A DNA stretch of 64,000 nt from Aliivibrio sifiae (GTDB taxonomy: Bacteria; Pseudomonadota; Gammaproteobacteria; Enterobacterales; Vibrionaceae). The notes under the pieces were generated by a model that was not told the origin of the DNA, searched no databases, and worked only from the letters and a program-made list of their open reading frames with translations. Made by a program: the position numbers and the translations under genes. Where the stretch lies: assembly GCF_002954715.1 (NCBI RefSeq), contig NZ_MSCP01000001.1, forward strand, positions 1 to 64,000, written 5' to 3'. Shown here piece after piece: positions 29,358-39,817 of this stretch; position 1 is the first letter of the stretch; every line of letters begins with the position of its first letter.

Positions 29358-30683
29358 ATGACTGGTTTTGGTGGTGTAAAAAGCGTTGTTGTCGTTGGTT
29401 TAGGAATGACAGGGTTATCTGTTGTTAAGCACTTACTTAGACAACCAGAAGCGTTAATAGTCAAAGTTATTGATACTCGTGAAACACCACCAGGCCAAGA
29501 CCAATTGCCTGAGCATGTTGAGTTATATTCTGGTGGTTGGCAACAAGACTGGCTGTTAGAGGCAGATCTCATTGTTACCAATCCTGGTATTGCTCTTGCT
29601 TCTCATCAATTGCAACCTGCGATTAAGAAGGGTACGCCGGTTGTTGGTGATATCGAACTTTTTGCTTGGGCAGTAACAGCTCCTGTGATAGCTATTACTG
29701 GATCTAATGGTAAGAGCACAGTAACGGACTTAACTGGTGAAATGGCGAATGCCGCAGGCGTCAAAACCGCTGTTGGTGGTAACATTGGTTTTGCTGCGCT
29801 CGATCTATTAGAGCAAGAGGCAGAGCTTTATGTTCTTGAGCTATCCAGTTTTCAATTAGAAACAACTTCATCGTTAAAATTAAAAGCGGCTGCATTCTTA
29901 AATTTATCCGAAGACCACATGGATAGATATCAGGGTATGGCTGATTATCGTCAAGCAAAGTTACGTATTTTTGATAATGCAGATGTATGCATTGTTAACC
30001 GCGATGACAAAGAAACGTACCCAGATATCAAAGGAAAAACAGTAAAAAGTTTTGGCTTTGATGAAGGTAACTACGGGTGTGTTATTCAAAATGGAGTTAG
30101 TTATTTAGCCATTGATTCAACGCCCATTATTGCAGCAGATGAATTAGGGCTTGTTGGTAAACATAATATTGCTAATAGTTTAGTTGCAATCGCATTATTA
30201 GATGCAGTAGGAATTAAGGTTGCTTCAACATTAGAAATATTAAGAACTTACAATGGATTGACACATCGATGCCAAGTGGTGGCTGATAATAAAGGTATTC
30301 GTTGGGTCAATGACTCAAAAGCAACAAATGTTGCAAGTACGCTTGCTGCATTATCTGGTCTAAAGATTGATGGTAAATTGCATTTATTAGTTGGTGGTGT
30401 CGGTAAAGGTGCAGATTTTTCCGAATTATCTCCCGCGCTACATGATTTGAACTTAATGATGTATTGCTTTGGTGAAGATGGTGATCAGTTTCTCTCTTTA
30501 GACCCTCGTTCTCAGCAATGCCAAACGATGGATGAAGCCATAGAGAACTTATTCCCTACATTAGCAGAAGGAGATATGGTTATGCTATCTCCTGCATGTG
30601 CAAGCTTTGATCAATACGCAAACTTCATGGCTAGAGGTGATGCATTCACTCAACTAGCAAGACAGTATTCAACTGAGAGTTAA
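29358..30683 (+). CDS. murD: UDP-MurNAc-L-alanine:D-glutamate ligase
   Basis: Cytoplasmic Mur ligase adding D-glutamate to UDP-MurNAc-L-Ala. The 441-aa product has a Rossmann-like N-terminal domain ([17 protein letters not shown]), the ATP loop [11 protein letters not shown], the catalytic-lysine region [10 protein letters not shown]...SEDHMDRY and the C-terminal [19 protein letters not shown]. It begins one base after mraY. Confidence 0.97.
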   Translation: MTGFGGVKSVVVVGLGMTGLSVVKHLLRQPEALIVKVIDTRETPPGQDQLPEHVELYSGGWQQDWLLEADLIVTNPGIALASHQLQPAIKKGTPVVGDIELFAWAVTAPVIAITGSNGKSTVTDLTGEMANAAGVKTAVGGNIGFAALDLLEQEAELYVLELSSFQLETTSSLKLKAAAFLNLSEDHMDRYQGMADYRQAKLRIFDNADVCIVNRDDKETYPDIKGKTVKSFGFDEGNYGCVIQNGVSYLAIDSTPIIAADELGLVGKHNIANSLVAIALLDAVGIKVASTLEILRTYNGLTHRCQVVADNKGIRWVNDSKATNVASTLAALSGLKIDGKLHLLVGGVGKGADFSELSPALHDLNLMMYCFGEDGDQFLSLDPRSQQCQTMDEAIENLFPTLAEGDMVMLSPACASFDQYANFMARGDAFTQLARQYSTES

Positions 30684-30685
30684 TT

Positions 30686-31888
30686 TTGATATTTGACCGC
30701 ATTAAACAATGGGTATCATCAGTTCAAGATTGGTGCTTAACGCCATCTCCTAAAGTGATGTTTGATCGTCAGTTAATCTGGATTGCTTTAGGATTAATGC
30801 TAACCGGTCTTGTTATGGTTGGCTCTGCATCATTCCCAATTAGTACTCGTCTGACAGGACAGCCATTCCATTTTATGATGCGTCATATGCTATTTGTTTG
30901 CTTAGCACTGGGAGCATCTTCTGTTGTATTGCGTATCAAGTTGGATGATTGGTTAAAATACAGTAGTCACTTATTATTAATTTCTTTTGTATTACTTGCG
31001 GCTGTTTTAGTTATCGGTAAATCGGTAAACGGCGCGGCGCGATGGCTGCCTTTGGGGATTTTTAATTTACAACCTGCAGAGGTCGCAAAACTCTCTTTAT
31101 TTGTCTTTATTTCTGGTTATCTTGTTCGTCGTCATGGTGAAGTAAGAGACAGTTTTAAAGGATTCGTTAAACCATTAGTTGTTCTTATAGGTCTTGCTTT
31201 TTTCTTACTATTGCAGCCAGATTTAGGAACAACTATCGTAATGTTTGTTACGACTATCGGTATGTTATTTATTGCTGGCGCTAAATTATGGCAGTTCATT
31301 GCGCTAGTGATGAGTGGTATCTCACTCGTTATCGTTCTGATTATTGCAGAACCTTACCGTATGCGCCGAGTGACCTCCTTCTTAGACCCATGGCAAGACC
31401 CATTTGGTAGTGGCTACCAACTAACACAGTCTCTTATGGCATTTGGTCGAGGTAGTTGGTTTGGTGAAGGTCTTGGTAACTCAATCCAAAAATTAGAGTA
31501 TTTACCTGAAGCTCATACCGATTTTGTGTTTGCAGTTGTTGCAGAAGAATTAGGGTTTATTGGTGTATCTTTAGTCCTTATTTTAATTTTCTCTTTGGTG
31601 TTAAAAGCTTTGCTTATCGGTCGAAGATGTTTGCTGCATGACCAGCGTTTTGGTGGTTTTTTAGCGTTTGGTATTGGTATTTGGTTTGCCTTCCAAACTT
31701 TAGTTAACGTTGGGGCTGCTGCAGGTATTGTTCCAACAAAAGGGCTGACATTACCACTGATTAGTTATGGTGGTTCCAGTTTAATTATTATGTCAGTCGC
31801 TGTATCTCTCCTTATTCGTATTGATCATGAGTGCCGTATTTTTCTAGAAAACGAGCCTCCACGGAGCGAAAATGAAGAACAAAAATAA
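30686..31888 (+). CDS. ftsW: Lipid II polymerase FtsW
   Basis: SEDS-family glycosyltransferase that polymerises lipid II at the septum with FtsI. The 400-aa protein has ten predicted membrane helices, the [22 protein letters not shown] segment and the conserved [19 protein letters not shown] loop containing the essential aspartate. The frame begins at a TTG (30686) two bases after murD; the next internal ATG (MFDRQLIW) would remove the N-terminal cytoplasmic tail found in homologues, so TTG is preferred. Its end overlaps murG by 17 nt. Confidence 0.95.
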   Translation: MIFDRIKQWVSSVQDWCLTPSPKVMFDRQLIWIALGLMLTGLVMVGSASFPISTRLTGQPFHFMMRHMLFVCLALGASSVVLRIKLDDWLKYSSHLLLISFVLLAAVLVIGKSVNGAARWLPLGIFNLQPAEVAKLSLFVFISGYLVRRHGEVRDSFKGFVKPLVVLIGLAFFLLLQPDLGTTIVMFVTTIGMLFIAGAKLWQFIALVMSGISLVIVLIIAEPYRMRRVTSFLDPWQDPFGSGYQLTQSLMAFGRGSWFGEGLGNSIQKLEYLPEAHTDFVFAVVAEELGFIGVSLVLILIFSLVLKALLIGRRCLLHDQRFGGFLAFGIGIWFAFQTLVNVGAAAGIVPTKGLTLPLISYGGSSLIIMSVAVSLLIRIDHECRIFLENEPPRSENEEQK

Positions 31889-32945
31889 ACGTTTATTAGT
31901 GATGGCTGGTGGTACTGGTGGTCACGTATTTCCCGGGTTAGCAGTAGCAAAGCAGCTACAGAATGAAGGTTGGGAAATTCGTTGGTTAGGCACGGAAGAT
32001 AGAATGGAAGCTGATTTAGTACCGAAGCATGGTATTGAAATTGATTTTATCAAAGTAAAAGGGCTACGTGGCCAAGGCATTAAGAAATTATTGGCAGCAC
32101 CTTTTCAAATTTTAGGTGCAATTTCCCAAGCAAAGAAACACATTCAAGCATGGCAGCCAGATGTTGTATTAGGCATGGGCGGTTATGTGAGTGGGCCGGG
32201 TGGAATTGCTGCATGGCTATCTGGGATTCCGGTTGTATTGCATGAGCAAAATGCCGTTGCTGGGTTAACTAATCAATGGTTATCTAAAATAGCAAAACGT
32301 GTATTTCAGGCTTTTCCAGGTGCATTTCCTAACGCAGAAGTTGTGGGGAATCCAGTTCGAGAAGATGTCTGTCAATTAGCTCAGCCAAGTGAACGATTTT
32401 CTGAACGTACAGGACCTATCCGAGTGTTAGTCATGGGGGGGAGCCAAGGTGCTCGCATTCTAAATACGACGTTGCCAGAAGCGCTACCAAAATTGAATCA
32501 CACTGTTGAAATTTGGCATCAAGCAGGTAAAGGAAATCAAGAAACTGTTAATCAAGCGTATTGTGATCATGGAATTACAAATGCAAACGTAACAGAGTTT
32601 ATTGATAATGTAGCTGAGGCTTATGCGTGGGCAGATGTATTAGTATGTCGTTCAGGTGCATTAACAGTATCTGAAGTATCAGCTGCAGGGGTTGGTTGTG
32701 TGTTTATTCCGTTTATGCATAAAGATCGTCAGCAAGCATTAAATGCAGATCACCTTGTACAGTGTGGCGCAGCGCAAATGATTGAACAACAAGATTTAAC
32801 AGTTCAGAGTTTGATTGGTACACTAAATGGATTAGAGCGAAAAGAATTATTAGAAATGGCATGTAATGCACGTAAAGCTGCAATTATTGATGCAGATGTA
32901 CGCGTTGCCAATGCGATTAAAGACCTCGCAAATAAAAAGAATTGA
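31872..32945 (+). CDS. murG: Lipid II synthase MurG (GlcNAc transferase)
   Basis: Peripheral inner-membrane glycosyltransferase that adds GlcNAc to lipid I to form lipid II. The 357-aa protein shows the N-terminal glycine loop [16 protein letters not shown], the [11 protein letters not shown] loop, the C-terminal UDP-GlcNAc site ([14 protein letters not shown]) and the [15 protein letters not shown] and [13 protein letters not shown] motifs. It starts inside ftsW and ends overlapping the region of murC initiation. Confidence 0.97.
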   Translation: MKNKNKRLLVMAGGTGGHVFPGLAVAKQLQNEGWEIRWLGTEDRMEADLVPKHGIEIDFIKVKGLRGQGIKKLLAAPFQILGAISQAKKHIQAWQPDVVLGMGGYVSGPGGIAAWLSGIPVVLHEQNAVAGLTNQWLSKIAKRVFQAFPGAFPNAEVVGNPVREDVCQLAQPSERFSERTGPIRVLVMGGSQGARILNTTLPEALPKLNHTVEIWHQAGKGNQETVNQAYCDHGITNANVTEFIDNVAEAYAWADVLVCRSGALTVSEVSAAGVGCVFIPFMHKDRQQALNADHLVQCGAAQMIEQQDLTVQSLIGTLNGLERKELLEMACNARKAAIIDADVRVANAIKDLANKKN

Positions 32946-32953
32946 GATTTAGA

Positions 32954-34417
32954 ATGATAAAAGATCAAAAACTGCAATTAGCTGAAATTAGAACCATGAT
33001 CCCTGAAATGCGCCGCGTTGAATGCATTCACTTTGTTGGTATTGGCGGAGCTGGAATGAGCGGGATTGCCGAGGTTTTGCTAAATGAAGGTTATCACATC
33101 AGTGGTTCAGACCTAGCTGAGAATACGGTTACGGTTCGATTAGCTCAGAAAGGAGCAAAAATCTTTTTTGGTCATCAAGCAAGTAATGTTGAGAAAGCAA
33201 GTGTAGTGGTTGTTTCAACCGCAATCGATCCAGCAAATCCTGAAATTGTGGCAGCAAAAGAAAATCGAATTCCTGTTATTCGTCGTGCTGAAATGTTAGC
33301 AGAGTTAATGCGCTACCGACATGGTATTGCAGTTGCGGGTACACACGGCAAAACAACAACAACAGCATTAACTACTCAGATTTATTCAGAAGCTGGATTA
33401 GATCCAACGTTTGTTAATGGCGGTTTAGTTAAAAATGCAGGTACAAATGCACGCTTAGGTTCAAGCCGTTTCCTTATTGCTGAGGCTGATGAAAGTGATG
33501 CGTCATTCTTACACCTTCAGCCAATGGTTAGTATTGTTACTAATATTGAAGCCGATCATATGGATACCTATGGTGGTGACTTTGAAGTATTAAAACAAAC
33601 CTTCATTGATTTTCTTCATAACTTGCCATTTTATGGACAAGCTATTATGTGTATTGATGATGATGTAGTTAGAGAGTTACTTCCTCGCGTTAGTCGTCAA
33701 GTTATCACTTATGGTTTTTCAGAAGATGCAGATGTACGTTTGACTAACTATCGTCAAGTTGGTCAACAAAGTTTCTTTACGGTTCAAAGAAAAGATCGCG
33801 CTGATTTAGATATTATTCTTAATATTCCAGGAAAGCATAATGCATTAAATGCGACAGCAGCCATTGCTGTTGCTACCGAAGAAGACGTTGAAGACAGTGC
33901 TATTCTTTCTGCATTACTTAATTTCGAAGGCGCTGGTCGCCGTTTTGATCAATTAGGTGAATTTGAAACAGGCAATGGTCATGCGATGTTGGTGGACGAT
34001 TATGGACATCATCCAACAGAAGTTGATGTAACAATCAAAGCAGCTCGTGCTGGTTGGGCTGAAAAGCGTTTGGTTATGATATTCCAACCTCATCGTTATA
34101 GTCGTACTCGTGATCTATATGATGATTTTGCGAACGTGCTAGATAATGTTGATGTGCTTATTATGTTAGATGTTTATTCTGCTGGTGAAACACCTATTGC
34201 AGGCGCTGATGGTAGAGCGTTATGTCGAACTATTCGTGGTAGAGGAAAAATAGATCCTATTTTTGTGCCAAATATTGACGCATTACCACCTGTATTAGCT
34301 AATATAATTCAAGAAGGTGACTTAGTTCTGACTCAAGGCGCTGGAGATGTTGGTAAACTAGCAAAACAGCTAGCTTCAATGAAACTAAATATTGAAACAA
34401 TGAAAGACTTTGGGTAA
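32954..34417 (+). CDS. murC: UDP-MurNAc:L-alanine ligase
   Basis: First Mur ligase, attaching L-alanine to UDP-MurNAc. The 487-aa form has the N-terminal [17 protein letters not shown] dinucleotide-like fold, the ATP loop [12 protein letters not shown], the [11 protein letters not shown] and EADHMDTY motifs and the [10 protein letters not shown] signature. A TTG at 32942 would add four residues; the ATG at 32954 is preferred by comparison with E. coli. It is followed by a 210-bp gap where enterobacteria carry ddlB. Confidence 0.96.
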   Translation: MIKDQKLQLAEIRTMIPEMRRVECIHFVGIGGAGMSGIAEVLLNEGYHISGSDLAENTVTVRLAQKGAKIFFGHQASNVEKASVVVVSTAIDPANPEIVAAKENRIPVIRRAEMLAELMRYRHGIAVAGTHGKTTTTALTTQIYSEAGLDPTFVNGGLVKNAGTNARLGSSRFLIAEADESDASFLHLQPMVSIVTNIEADHMDTYGGDFEVLKQTFIDFLHNLPFYGQAIMCIDDDVVRELLPRVSRQVITYGFSEDADVRLTNYRQVGQQSFFTVQRKDRADLDIILNIPGKHNALNATAAIAVATEEDVEDSAILSALLNFEGAGRRFDQLGEFETGNGHAMLVDDYGHHPTEVDVTIKAARAGWAEKRLVMIFQPHRYSRTRDLYDDFANVLDNVDVLIMLDVYSAGETPIAGADGRALCRTIRGRGKIDPIFVPNIDALPPVLANIIQEGDLVLTQGAGDVGKLAKQLASMKLNIETMKDFG

Positions 34418-34627
34418 TTATTGTTTAATTAGTTAGAACTTCTAATAAAAATACGAATAATGGGATAGAATCCTCATTGTATTAATAATATGCTATCAGA
34501 GATTGGGATAGAGTGTTTTTGCACCCTATACTTATTAGTAGAATTCATTTTAACGTCACCATAAGGCGATTATTTTGTATAATTGGTTAATGTTGATGTT
34601 AGTTTCTAGTACTGTTGTGAAAATAAT
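34418..34627 (+). promoter_or_regulatory. murC-ftsQ spacer with candidate ftsQ promoter
   Basis: This is the largest gap within the dcw cluster. It encodes nothing credible and shows no recognisable ddl remnant. An interrupted hairpin (AATGGGAT/ATCCTCATT) lies near 34456-34476, and a perfect TATAAT at 34578-34583, preceded directly by TTTTG, is a candidate -10 for ftsQAZ; no good -35 is visible. Confidence 0.4.
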
Positions 34628-35398
34628 ATGATAAAAACGGTCAAAATGAATACTTCATTTGATAAAGAAAAAGTAAGGAAACATCTGCCAGGTGGCCTTT
34701 TTCTTTTTTTAGTCGTAATCATTTCATTATGGCTAGTTATTTCAACAGTAAGTTGGATGACAGATGAAGACAGGTTGCCTTTATCTCATATGATTATTCA
34801 AGGGCAGCTAAAGCATATTACAGCGGATGATATTCGTGAAGCGATTGACTCGATGGATTCCATTGGGACATTCATGACTCAAGATGTAAACAAATTGCAA
34901 AATGCATTGCTGTCGCTACCTTGGATTGCACAGGTATCGGTTAGAAAGCAATGGCCAGAAACGATTAAGGTCTTTGTAGTTGAAAATCAACCTGAAGCGA
35001 CATGGAATGACCGAGTGATCGTGAATCCAGAGGGTGTGGTTTTTAATGCACCGATGAGTGATTTGATGGAACCAAAACCAGCGTTATTTGGTCCAGAGAG
35101 TAGTAGTAAAGAAGTGCTGGATTTCTGGCATCAATTACAAAAGCAATTTGCACCATTACATACAAGTGTTCATAGTGTTGCATTAACCGATCGCTTGTCT
35201 TGGCAGGTTGTATTAGACAATGGCATTCGACTTGAATTGGGTCGTGATTCTCGGGAAGAAAGAGTTGAACGATTTATTGCTTTATATAAGCAATTAGAAA
35301 AGAAAAAGAATTCGATAGATTATATAGATCTTCGTTACGATACTGGCGCAGCTGTTGGATGGAAATCCGACAATGTAGAAGATAAAGAAGAGAATTGA
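34628..35398 (+). CDS. ftsQ: Cell division protein FtsQ
   Basis: Bitopic inner-membrane divisome protein that recruits FtsB and FtsL. The 256-aa product has a cytoplasmic tail, one membrane helix (about 20-42, LFLFLVVIISLWLVIS), a POTRA domain starting at LSHMIIQGQLKHIT and the beta domain (WPETIKVFVVENQPEATWNDR...). Length is usual for vibrios. It precedes ftsA by one base. Confidence 0.95.
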   Translation: MIKTVKMNTSFDKEKVRKHLPGGLFLFLVVIISLWLVISTVSWMTDEDRLPLSHMIIQGQLKHITADDIREAIDSMDSIGTFMTQDVNKLQNALLSLPWIAQVSVRKQWPETIKVFVVENQPEATWNDRVIVNPEGVVFNAPMSDLMEPKPALFGPESSSKEVLDFWHQLQKQFAPLHTSVHSVALTDRLSWQVVLDNGIRLELGRDSREERVERFIALYKQLEKKKNSIDYIDLRYDTGAAVGWKSDNVEDKEEN

Positions 35399-35399
35399 C

Positions 35400-36662
35400 A
35401 TGAGTAAAACGCCAGAAGGCAGTATTATTGTTGGTTTAGATATCGGTACAAACAAAGTTTCAGCATTAGTTGGCGAAGTTTTACCTGATGGCCAAGTGAG
35501 CGTTATTGGCTCTGGATCATGTCCCTCTCGTGGAATGGATAAAGGTGGCGTTAACGATCTTGAATCGGTGGTTAAATCGGTTCAAAGAGCGATTGATCAA
35601 GCCGAGCTTATGGCTGAATGCACCATTACATCTGTATTTATTTCTTTATCAGGCAAGCACATCGCTAGTCAAATAGAGAAAGGTATGGGGTCTATTTCTG
35701 AAGAGGAAGTGACTCAAGATGATATGGATAGCGTTATTCACACCGCTAAATCCGTTAAGATTGGTGATGAGCAACGTACATTGCATGTTATTCCACAGGA
35801 GTTCTCTATTGATGTACAAAAAGGTATTCGAAATCCAATAGGATTATCGGGTATGAGAATGGAAGTAAGCGTTCACTTAATTACATGTCATAATGATATG
35901 GCGAGAAATATTGTTAAAGCAGTTGAACGCTGTGGTTTAAAAGTTGAACATATCATTTTCTCTGGTTTAGCATCAAGTAATGCGGTAATCACAGAAGATG
36001 AGCGAGATCTTGGTGTTTGTGTTGTTGATATCGGCGCAGGTACAATGGATATTGCCATTTGGACTGACGGTTCCTTGCGTCATGCAGAGGTTCTTCCTTA
36101 TGCAGGCAATGCTGTTACCAGCGATATTGCTTATGCGTTCGGTACACCATTCAATGATGCAGAAAAGCTAAAAGTTAAATATGGCTGTGCAATTAGCGAG
36201 CATATTAATCGTGATGAAACAGTCAATGTTCCTAGCGTAGGTGGTCGACCATCTAGAAGTTTACAGCGAAGAATGCTAGCAGAAGTTATCGAACCAAGGT
36301 ATTCTGAACTGCTAGGCCTTGTAAACCAGCGTATTCTTGCAATTCAAGATAAATTACGCGCTGAAGGAACAAAGCATCATCTTGCTGCTGGTATTGTTTT
36401 AACTGGTGGTGGTGCACAAATTGAAGGTTTGGCTGATTGCGCAGAGCGTGTTTTTCAAACCCAAGTAAGAATAGGCCAACCTTTAGAGGTGACCGGTCTC
36501 ACAGATTACGTAAAAGAGCCTTATCAAGCAACAGCGGTAGGACTTTTGCATTACGGTAAAGAAAGTCAATTACATGACGATGAAGATTATGTGCCAAGTA
36601 AGCACCAATCTTTTGCTACCGTGATAAAGAAATTTAAAAATTGGATACTAAAAGAGTTTTAA
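35400..36662 (+). CDS. ftsA: Cell division protein FtsA
   Basis: Actin-like ATPase that tethers FtsZ to the inner membrane and signals to the divisome. The 420-aa protein has the phosphate-1 motif VGLDIGTNKVSALVGE, the phosphate-2 VCVVDIGAGTMDIAIW, the adenosine motif GIVLTGGGAQIEG and a C-terminal amphipathic helix (ATVIKKFKNWILKEF) that serves as the membrane-targeting sequence. It begins one base after ftsQ; ftsZ follows after 32 bp. Confidence 0.97.
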   Translation: MSKTPEGSIIVGLDIGTNKVSALVGEVLPDGQVSVIGSGSCPSRGMDKGGVNDLESVVKSVQRAIDQAELMAECTITSVFISLSGKHIASQIEKGMGSISEEEVTQDDMDSVIHTAKSVKIGDEQRTLHVIPQEFSIDVQKGIRNPIGLSGMRMEVSVHLITCHNDMARNIVKAVERCGLKVEHIIFSGLASSNAVITEDERDLGVCVVDIGAGTMDIAIWTDGSLRHAEVLPYAGNAVTSDIAYAFGTPFNDAEKLKVKYGCAISEHINRDETVNVPSVGGRPSRSLQRRMLAEVIEPRYSELLGLVNQRILAIQDKLRAEGTKHHLAAGIVLTGGGAQIEGLADCAERVFQTQVRIGQPLEVTGLTDYVKEPYQATAVGLLHYGKESQLHDDEDYVPSKHQSFATVIKKFKNWILKEF

Positions 36663-36694
36663 CCTGAGCGAACAGGAAGGAACGGAGAGAACAG

Positions 36695-37936
36695 ATGTTT
36701 GAGCCGATGATGGAAATGTCCGACGACGCAGTAATTAAAGTTGTTGGTGTAGGTGGCGGTGGCGGTAATGCTATCGAGCACATGGTACGTGAGTCAATTG
36801 AAGGTGTTGAATTTATCAGTGTAAATACTGATGCTCAGGCACTTCGCAAGACTAGTGTAAATACAGTTATTCAGATTGGTGGAGACATCACAAAAGGTTT
36901 AGGTGCTGGTGCAAACCCGCAAGTAGGCCGTGATGCCGCTCTAGAAGATCGTGAAGCCCTTAAAGAAGTTCTTGCTGGTGCCGATATGGTATTTATCGCA
37001 GCTGGTATGGGCGGTGGTACTGGTACTGGTGCAGCTCCTATTATTGCAGAAGTAGCAAAAGAATTGAATATTCTAACTGTTGCTGTTGTGACAAAACCGT
37101 TTAGCTTTGAGGGTCGTAAACGTCTTGCTTTTGCTGAGCAAGGTATTGAAGAGTTATCAAAACATGTTGACTCATTAATTACGATTCCAAACGAAAAACT
37201 ACTAAAAGTACTAGGCCGTGGTATCACATTATTAGAGGCATTTGCAAAAGCAAATGATGTTCTACGTAATGCAGTTCAAGGTATTGCAGAGTTGATTACT
37301 CGTCCTGGTATGATCAATGTCGATTTCGCCGATGTTCGTACTGTTATGTCTGAAATGGGACATGCAATGATGGGTAGCGGTATCGCAGTCGGTGAAGACC
37401 GAGCAGAACAAGCAGCAGAAGAAGCGATTTCAAGTCCTTTACTGGAAGATATCGATTTAGCTGGAGCTCGCGGTGTTCTTGTTAACATTACTGCGGGTCT
37501 TGATATGCGTCTTGATGAATTTGAGACAGTAGGTAATACAGTAAAAGCATTTGCATCAGATAATGCAACCGTTGTTATTGGTACTTCTCTTGATCCAGAT
37601 ATGACTGACGAAATTCGAGTAACAGTTGTTGCTACAGGTATCGGTACAGAAAAAAAGCCTGAAATCACGTTAGTGACAAATAAAGCAGCAGCGCCGGCTC
37701 AACCAGCACCAGTTGCTCAACCTGTTGTTCAACCACAAGCGAAAGCTCCGGTTGTTGAACCAACAGTAGAAAAAGCGGCACAAAACGTGCAGGTAACTAA
37801 GCCAGCAGTACCGCAAACTACACCATCAACGTCGCCTGCGGCAGGTGTTCAGAATGCAGGTGCAGCACAAGCTAAACCAGATCAAAAAGAAGATTACTTA
37901 GATATTCCTGCGTTTTTACGACGTCAAGCTGACTAA
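36695..37936 (+). CDS. ftsZ: Cell division GTPase FtsZ
   Basis: Tubulin homologue that polymerises into the Z-ring. The 413-aa protein has the tubulin signature GGGTGTG (about 107-113), the T7-loop region [11 protein letters not shown], an Ala/Pro/Gln/Val-rich linker (about 325-395) and the conserved C-terminal peptide [14 protein letters not shown] that binds FtsA, ZipA and ZapD. GGAGAG lies eight bases before the ATG. A hairpin follows at 37984 before lpxC. Confidence 0.98.
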   Translation: MFEPMMEMSDDAVIKVVGVGGGGGNAIEHMVRESIEGVEFISVNTDAQALRKTSVNTVIQIGGDITKGLGAGANPQVGRDAALEDREALKEVLAGADMVFIAAGMGGGTGTGAAPIIAEVAKELNILTVAVVTKPFSFEGRKRLAFAEQGIEELSKHVDSLITIPNEKLLKVLGRGITLLEAFAKANDVLRNAVQGIAELITRPGMINVDFADVRTVMSEMGHAMMGSGIAVGEDRAEQAAEEAISSPLLEDIDLAGARGVLVNITAGLDMRLDEFETVGNTVKAFASDNATVVIGTSLDPDMTDEIRVTVVATGIGTEKKPEITLVTNKAAAPAQPAPVAQPVVQPQAKAPVVEPTVEKAAQNVQVTKPAVPQTTPSTSPAAGVQNAGAAQAKPDQKEDYLDIPAFLRRQAD

Positions 37937-37983
37937 TTAATCATCAAGCGATTTGGTTTTATTGAAAATTGTGTGCTAGAATA

Positions 37984-38010
37984 TCAAACCAGTTCCTAGA
38001 ATTGGTTTGA
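37984..38010 (+). promoter_or_regulatory. Stable hairpin between ftsZ and lpxC
   Basis: TCAAACCAGTTC at 37984-37995 pairs with GAATTGGTTTGA at 37999-38010 in a 12-bp stem (one G-U) with a CTA loop. No T tract follows, so it is not an intrinsic terminator. It sits 31 nt before the lpxC ATG and may be a processing site, a translational control element or, as DNA, a near-palindromic operator. Confidence 0.6.
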
Positions 38011-38041
38011 AATCAAGCATATTTATAGTTGAGATGAGCAT

Positions 38042-38959
38042 ATGATCAGACAACGTACACTGAAAAGTATCGTACAAATGACAGGCGTGGGTTTACACTC
38101 AGGCCGTAAAGTCACGCTTACTCTTCGTCCTGCAGCATCAAATACAGGTGTAATTTATCGTCGTACAGACCTTAATCCGCCAGTAGATTTTCCTGCGGAT
38201 CCAGAGTCAGTGCGCGATACGATGCTATGTACAGCGTTAGTTAATGATGAAGGCGTCAGAATCTCAACGGTTGAACACTTGAATGCTGCTTTAGCAGGCA
38301 TGGGCATTGATAACGTGGTTATTGAAGTTGATGCACCTGAAATTCCAATTATGGATGGCAGTGCAAGTCCTTTTGTTTATCTTTTACAATCTGCGGGTAT
38401 TGAAGAGCTTAATACAGCGAAGAAATTCATTCGTATTAAGAAACCTGTTCGCATTGAAGATGGTGATAAATGGGCAGAAATTCGTCCTTATAACGGTTTC
38501 CGCTTAGATTTTACTATCGACTTCAATCATCCAGCGATTGAATCAGATGACCAAAGATTAGTGTTTGATTTTTCAAGCCAATCGTTCATCAAAGATATCT
38601 CTCGAGCTCGTACTTTCGGGTTTATGCGTGATATTGAGTACTTACAATCACAAAACCTATGTCTAGGTGGTAGTTTTGATTGTGCAATCGTACTAGATGA
38701 TTACCGTATTCTTAACGAAGACGGATTACGTTTTGATAATGAATTTGTAACGCATAAAGTACTAGATGCTGTCGGCGACCTATATATGTGTGGTCACAGT
38801 ATCTTAGGTGAGTTAAGTGCTTATAAATCAGGTCACGCTTTGAATAATCAGTTACTTCGTGCTGTTCTTGCTGATCAAGAAGCATGGGAGTGGACAACCA
38901 TTGAAGATGAACAAGAATCACCAGTTGCATTTATGCAGCCAGGAATGGTTCTTGCCTAA
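38042..38959 (+). CDS. lpxC: UDP-3-O-acyl-GlcNAc deacetylase LpxC
   Basis: Zn-dependent deacetylase performing the committed step of lipid A synthesis. The 305-aa protein equals the E. coli length and has the zinc ligands in [14 protein letters not shown] (histidine at about 79) and [11 protein letters not shown] (H and D at about 238 and 242), plus [10 protein letters not shown] and the catalytic [19 protein letters not shown] segment. In E. coli its level is set by FtsH proteolysis through a C-terminal tail; the tail here ends MQPGMVLA, also non-polar. Confidence 0.97.
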   Translation: MIRQRTLKSIVQMTGVGLHSGRKVTLTLRPAASNTGVIYRRTDLNPPVDFPADPESVRDTMLCTALVNDEGVRISTVEHLNAALAGMGIDNVVIEVDAPEIPIMDGSASPFVYLLQSAGIEELNTAKKFIRIKKPVRIEDGDKWAEIRPYNGFRLDFTIDFNHPAIESDDQRLVFDFSSQSFIKDISRARTFGFMRDIEYLQSQNLCLGGSFDCAIVLDDYRILNEDGLRFDNEFVTHKVLDAVGDLYMCGHSILGELSAYKSGHALNNQLLRAVLADQEAWEWTTIEDEQESPVAFMQPGMVLA

Positions 38960-38973
38960 CCCATCATCAAATT

Positions 38974-39005
38974 AAAAAAAGCCAAGCAGTTCGCTTGGCT
39001 TTTTT
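38974..39005. terminator. Bidirectional terminator between lpxC and dciA
   Basis: GCCAAGC (38981-38987) pairs with GCTTGGC (38993-38999) around AGTTC, flanked by seven As and six Ts, so it can end both convergent transcripts. Confidence 0.9.
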
Positions 39006-39014
39006 GTACCTGTT

Positions 39015-39485
39015 CTATTTTTTATTTGCCAAAGCAGCTAAACTTTCTAATCGTTTTTTTAGCTTTGGTGAGGCCGTTTCTGCCACCATTTCTAGTGCGC
39101 TTGCAGCTGCTGCTGAGAGTTCTCGCTTTGCTTGTTTTTCTGATTTATAGACTGCCGGCTTTTCACCAACAAAAGATCGAGCGAGATCAGGGTTGATCTT
39201 GATTTCTAAGTTAGATAAACCGGGTAAACCGTGGCGGCGGAAAGCAGATAAAATAGCTAGTCTTTCATAGTTAATTCGCGTCGCCCACACACTGCTAGAT
39301 ACTTCGATCACTAAGGATCCTTGGCGATAATTTGCCACGCGGCAATGATCTTCACATCCCGTAGGTAATGAATCTTTTAATACTTGAGATAGTTTAGATA
39401 AAATAATCGCTTTTTCTTGAAGATCTTTGAAGCGAGTATTATTAAAAAAATCATTCGCAGGTTGCGGTCTGTGGTCTCGCATCAT
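39015..39485 (-). CDS. dciA: DnaB helicase loader/operator DciA (DUF721)
   Basis: The 156-aa product belongs to DUF721/DciA, the ancestral replicative-helicase loader that vibrios use in place of phage-derived DnaC. The N-terminal KH-like domain is recognisable (LSQVLKDSLP..., CRVANYRQGSLVIEVSSSVWATRINYERLAILSAFR) and the basic, alanine-rich C-terminal part (about 105-156) is predicted flexible. V. cholerae DciA is of almost the same length and has been shown to load DnaB. It is monocistronic, convergent with lpxC and divergent from secA. The assignment rests on family pattern and genomic place. Confidence 0.88.
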   Translation of the reverse strand: MMRDHRPQPANDFFNNTRFKDLQEKAIILSKLSQVLKDSLPTGCEDHCRVANYRQGSLVIEVSSSVWATRINYERLAILSAFRRHGLPGLSNLEIKINPDLARSFVGEKPAVYKSEKQAKRELSAAAASALEMVAETASPKLKKRLESLAALANKK

Positions 39486-39817
39486 TAGTAATTCTCACAT
39501 ATAGAGTGCTATTTAATAGGCTAACACCAAAGAAAAAGTCATAAATGCCAATTAGATCTGAATTTTTCAGAATTGAAATCAAACTCTACGGATTTAGCTT
39601 AGGATTGCTTCGCATTATCGCTTATACTTTCCTAATTATTACTTATGATGACTAGCAACACAACAATCATGATAGGCCTTGAAAAATCAAAGTCGAATCC
39701 CCATAAGGTAAGTATATAAAGAAGTTTTTTTCTTAGAGTAATTTCTCTAGGTGATTGATTCACATTTCAGATAAACCGATCAGAAATGATCATAGAGATA
39801 AGAGAAGCAACGGAATC
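39486..39817 (+). promoter_or_regulatory. secA upstream region, no secM-like gene
   Basis: These 332 bases separate dciA and secA. TATACT at 39623-39628 is a candidate -10 without a good -35. A 24-codon ORF at 39645-39719 (MMTSNTTIMIGLEKS...) has no Shine-Dalgarno. A frame continuous with secA opens at a TTG (39755), but its residues are not SecA-like. No signal-peptide-bearing secM equivalent is present. Confidence 0.45.

Noticed and set aside
36871-37668. Two long minus-strand frames inside ftsZ
   Set aside because: Long antisense frames are expected in strongly codon-biased genes; no start signals and no recognisable domains.
39755-39817. 21-residue N-terminal extension of SecA from a TTG
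   Set aside because: SecA proteins start at MFSKILTK-type sequences and the extra residues show no similarity to a SecA N-terminus.
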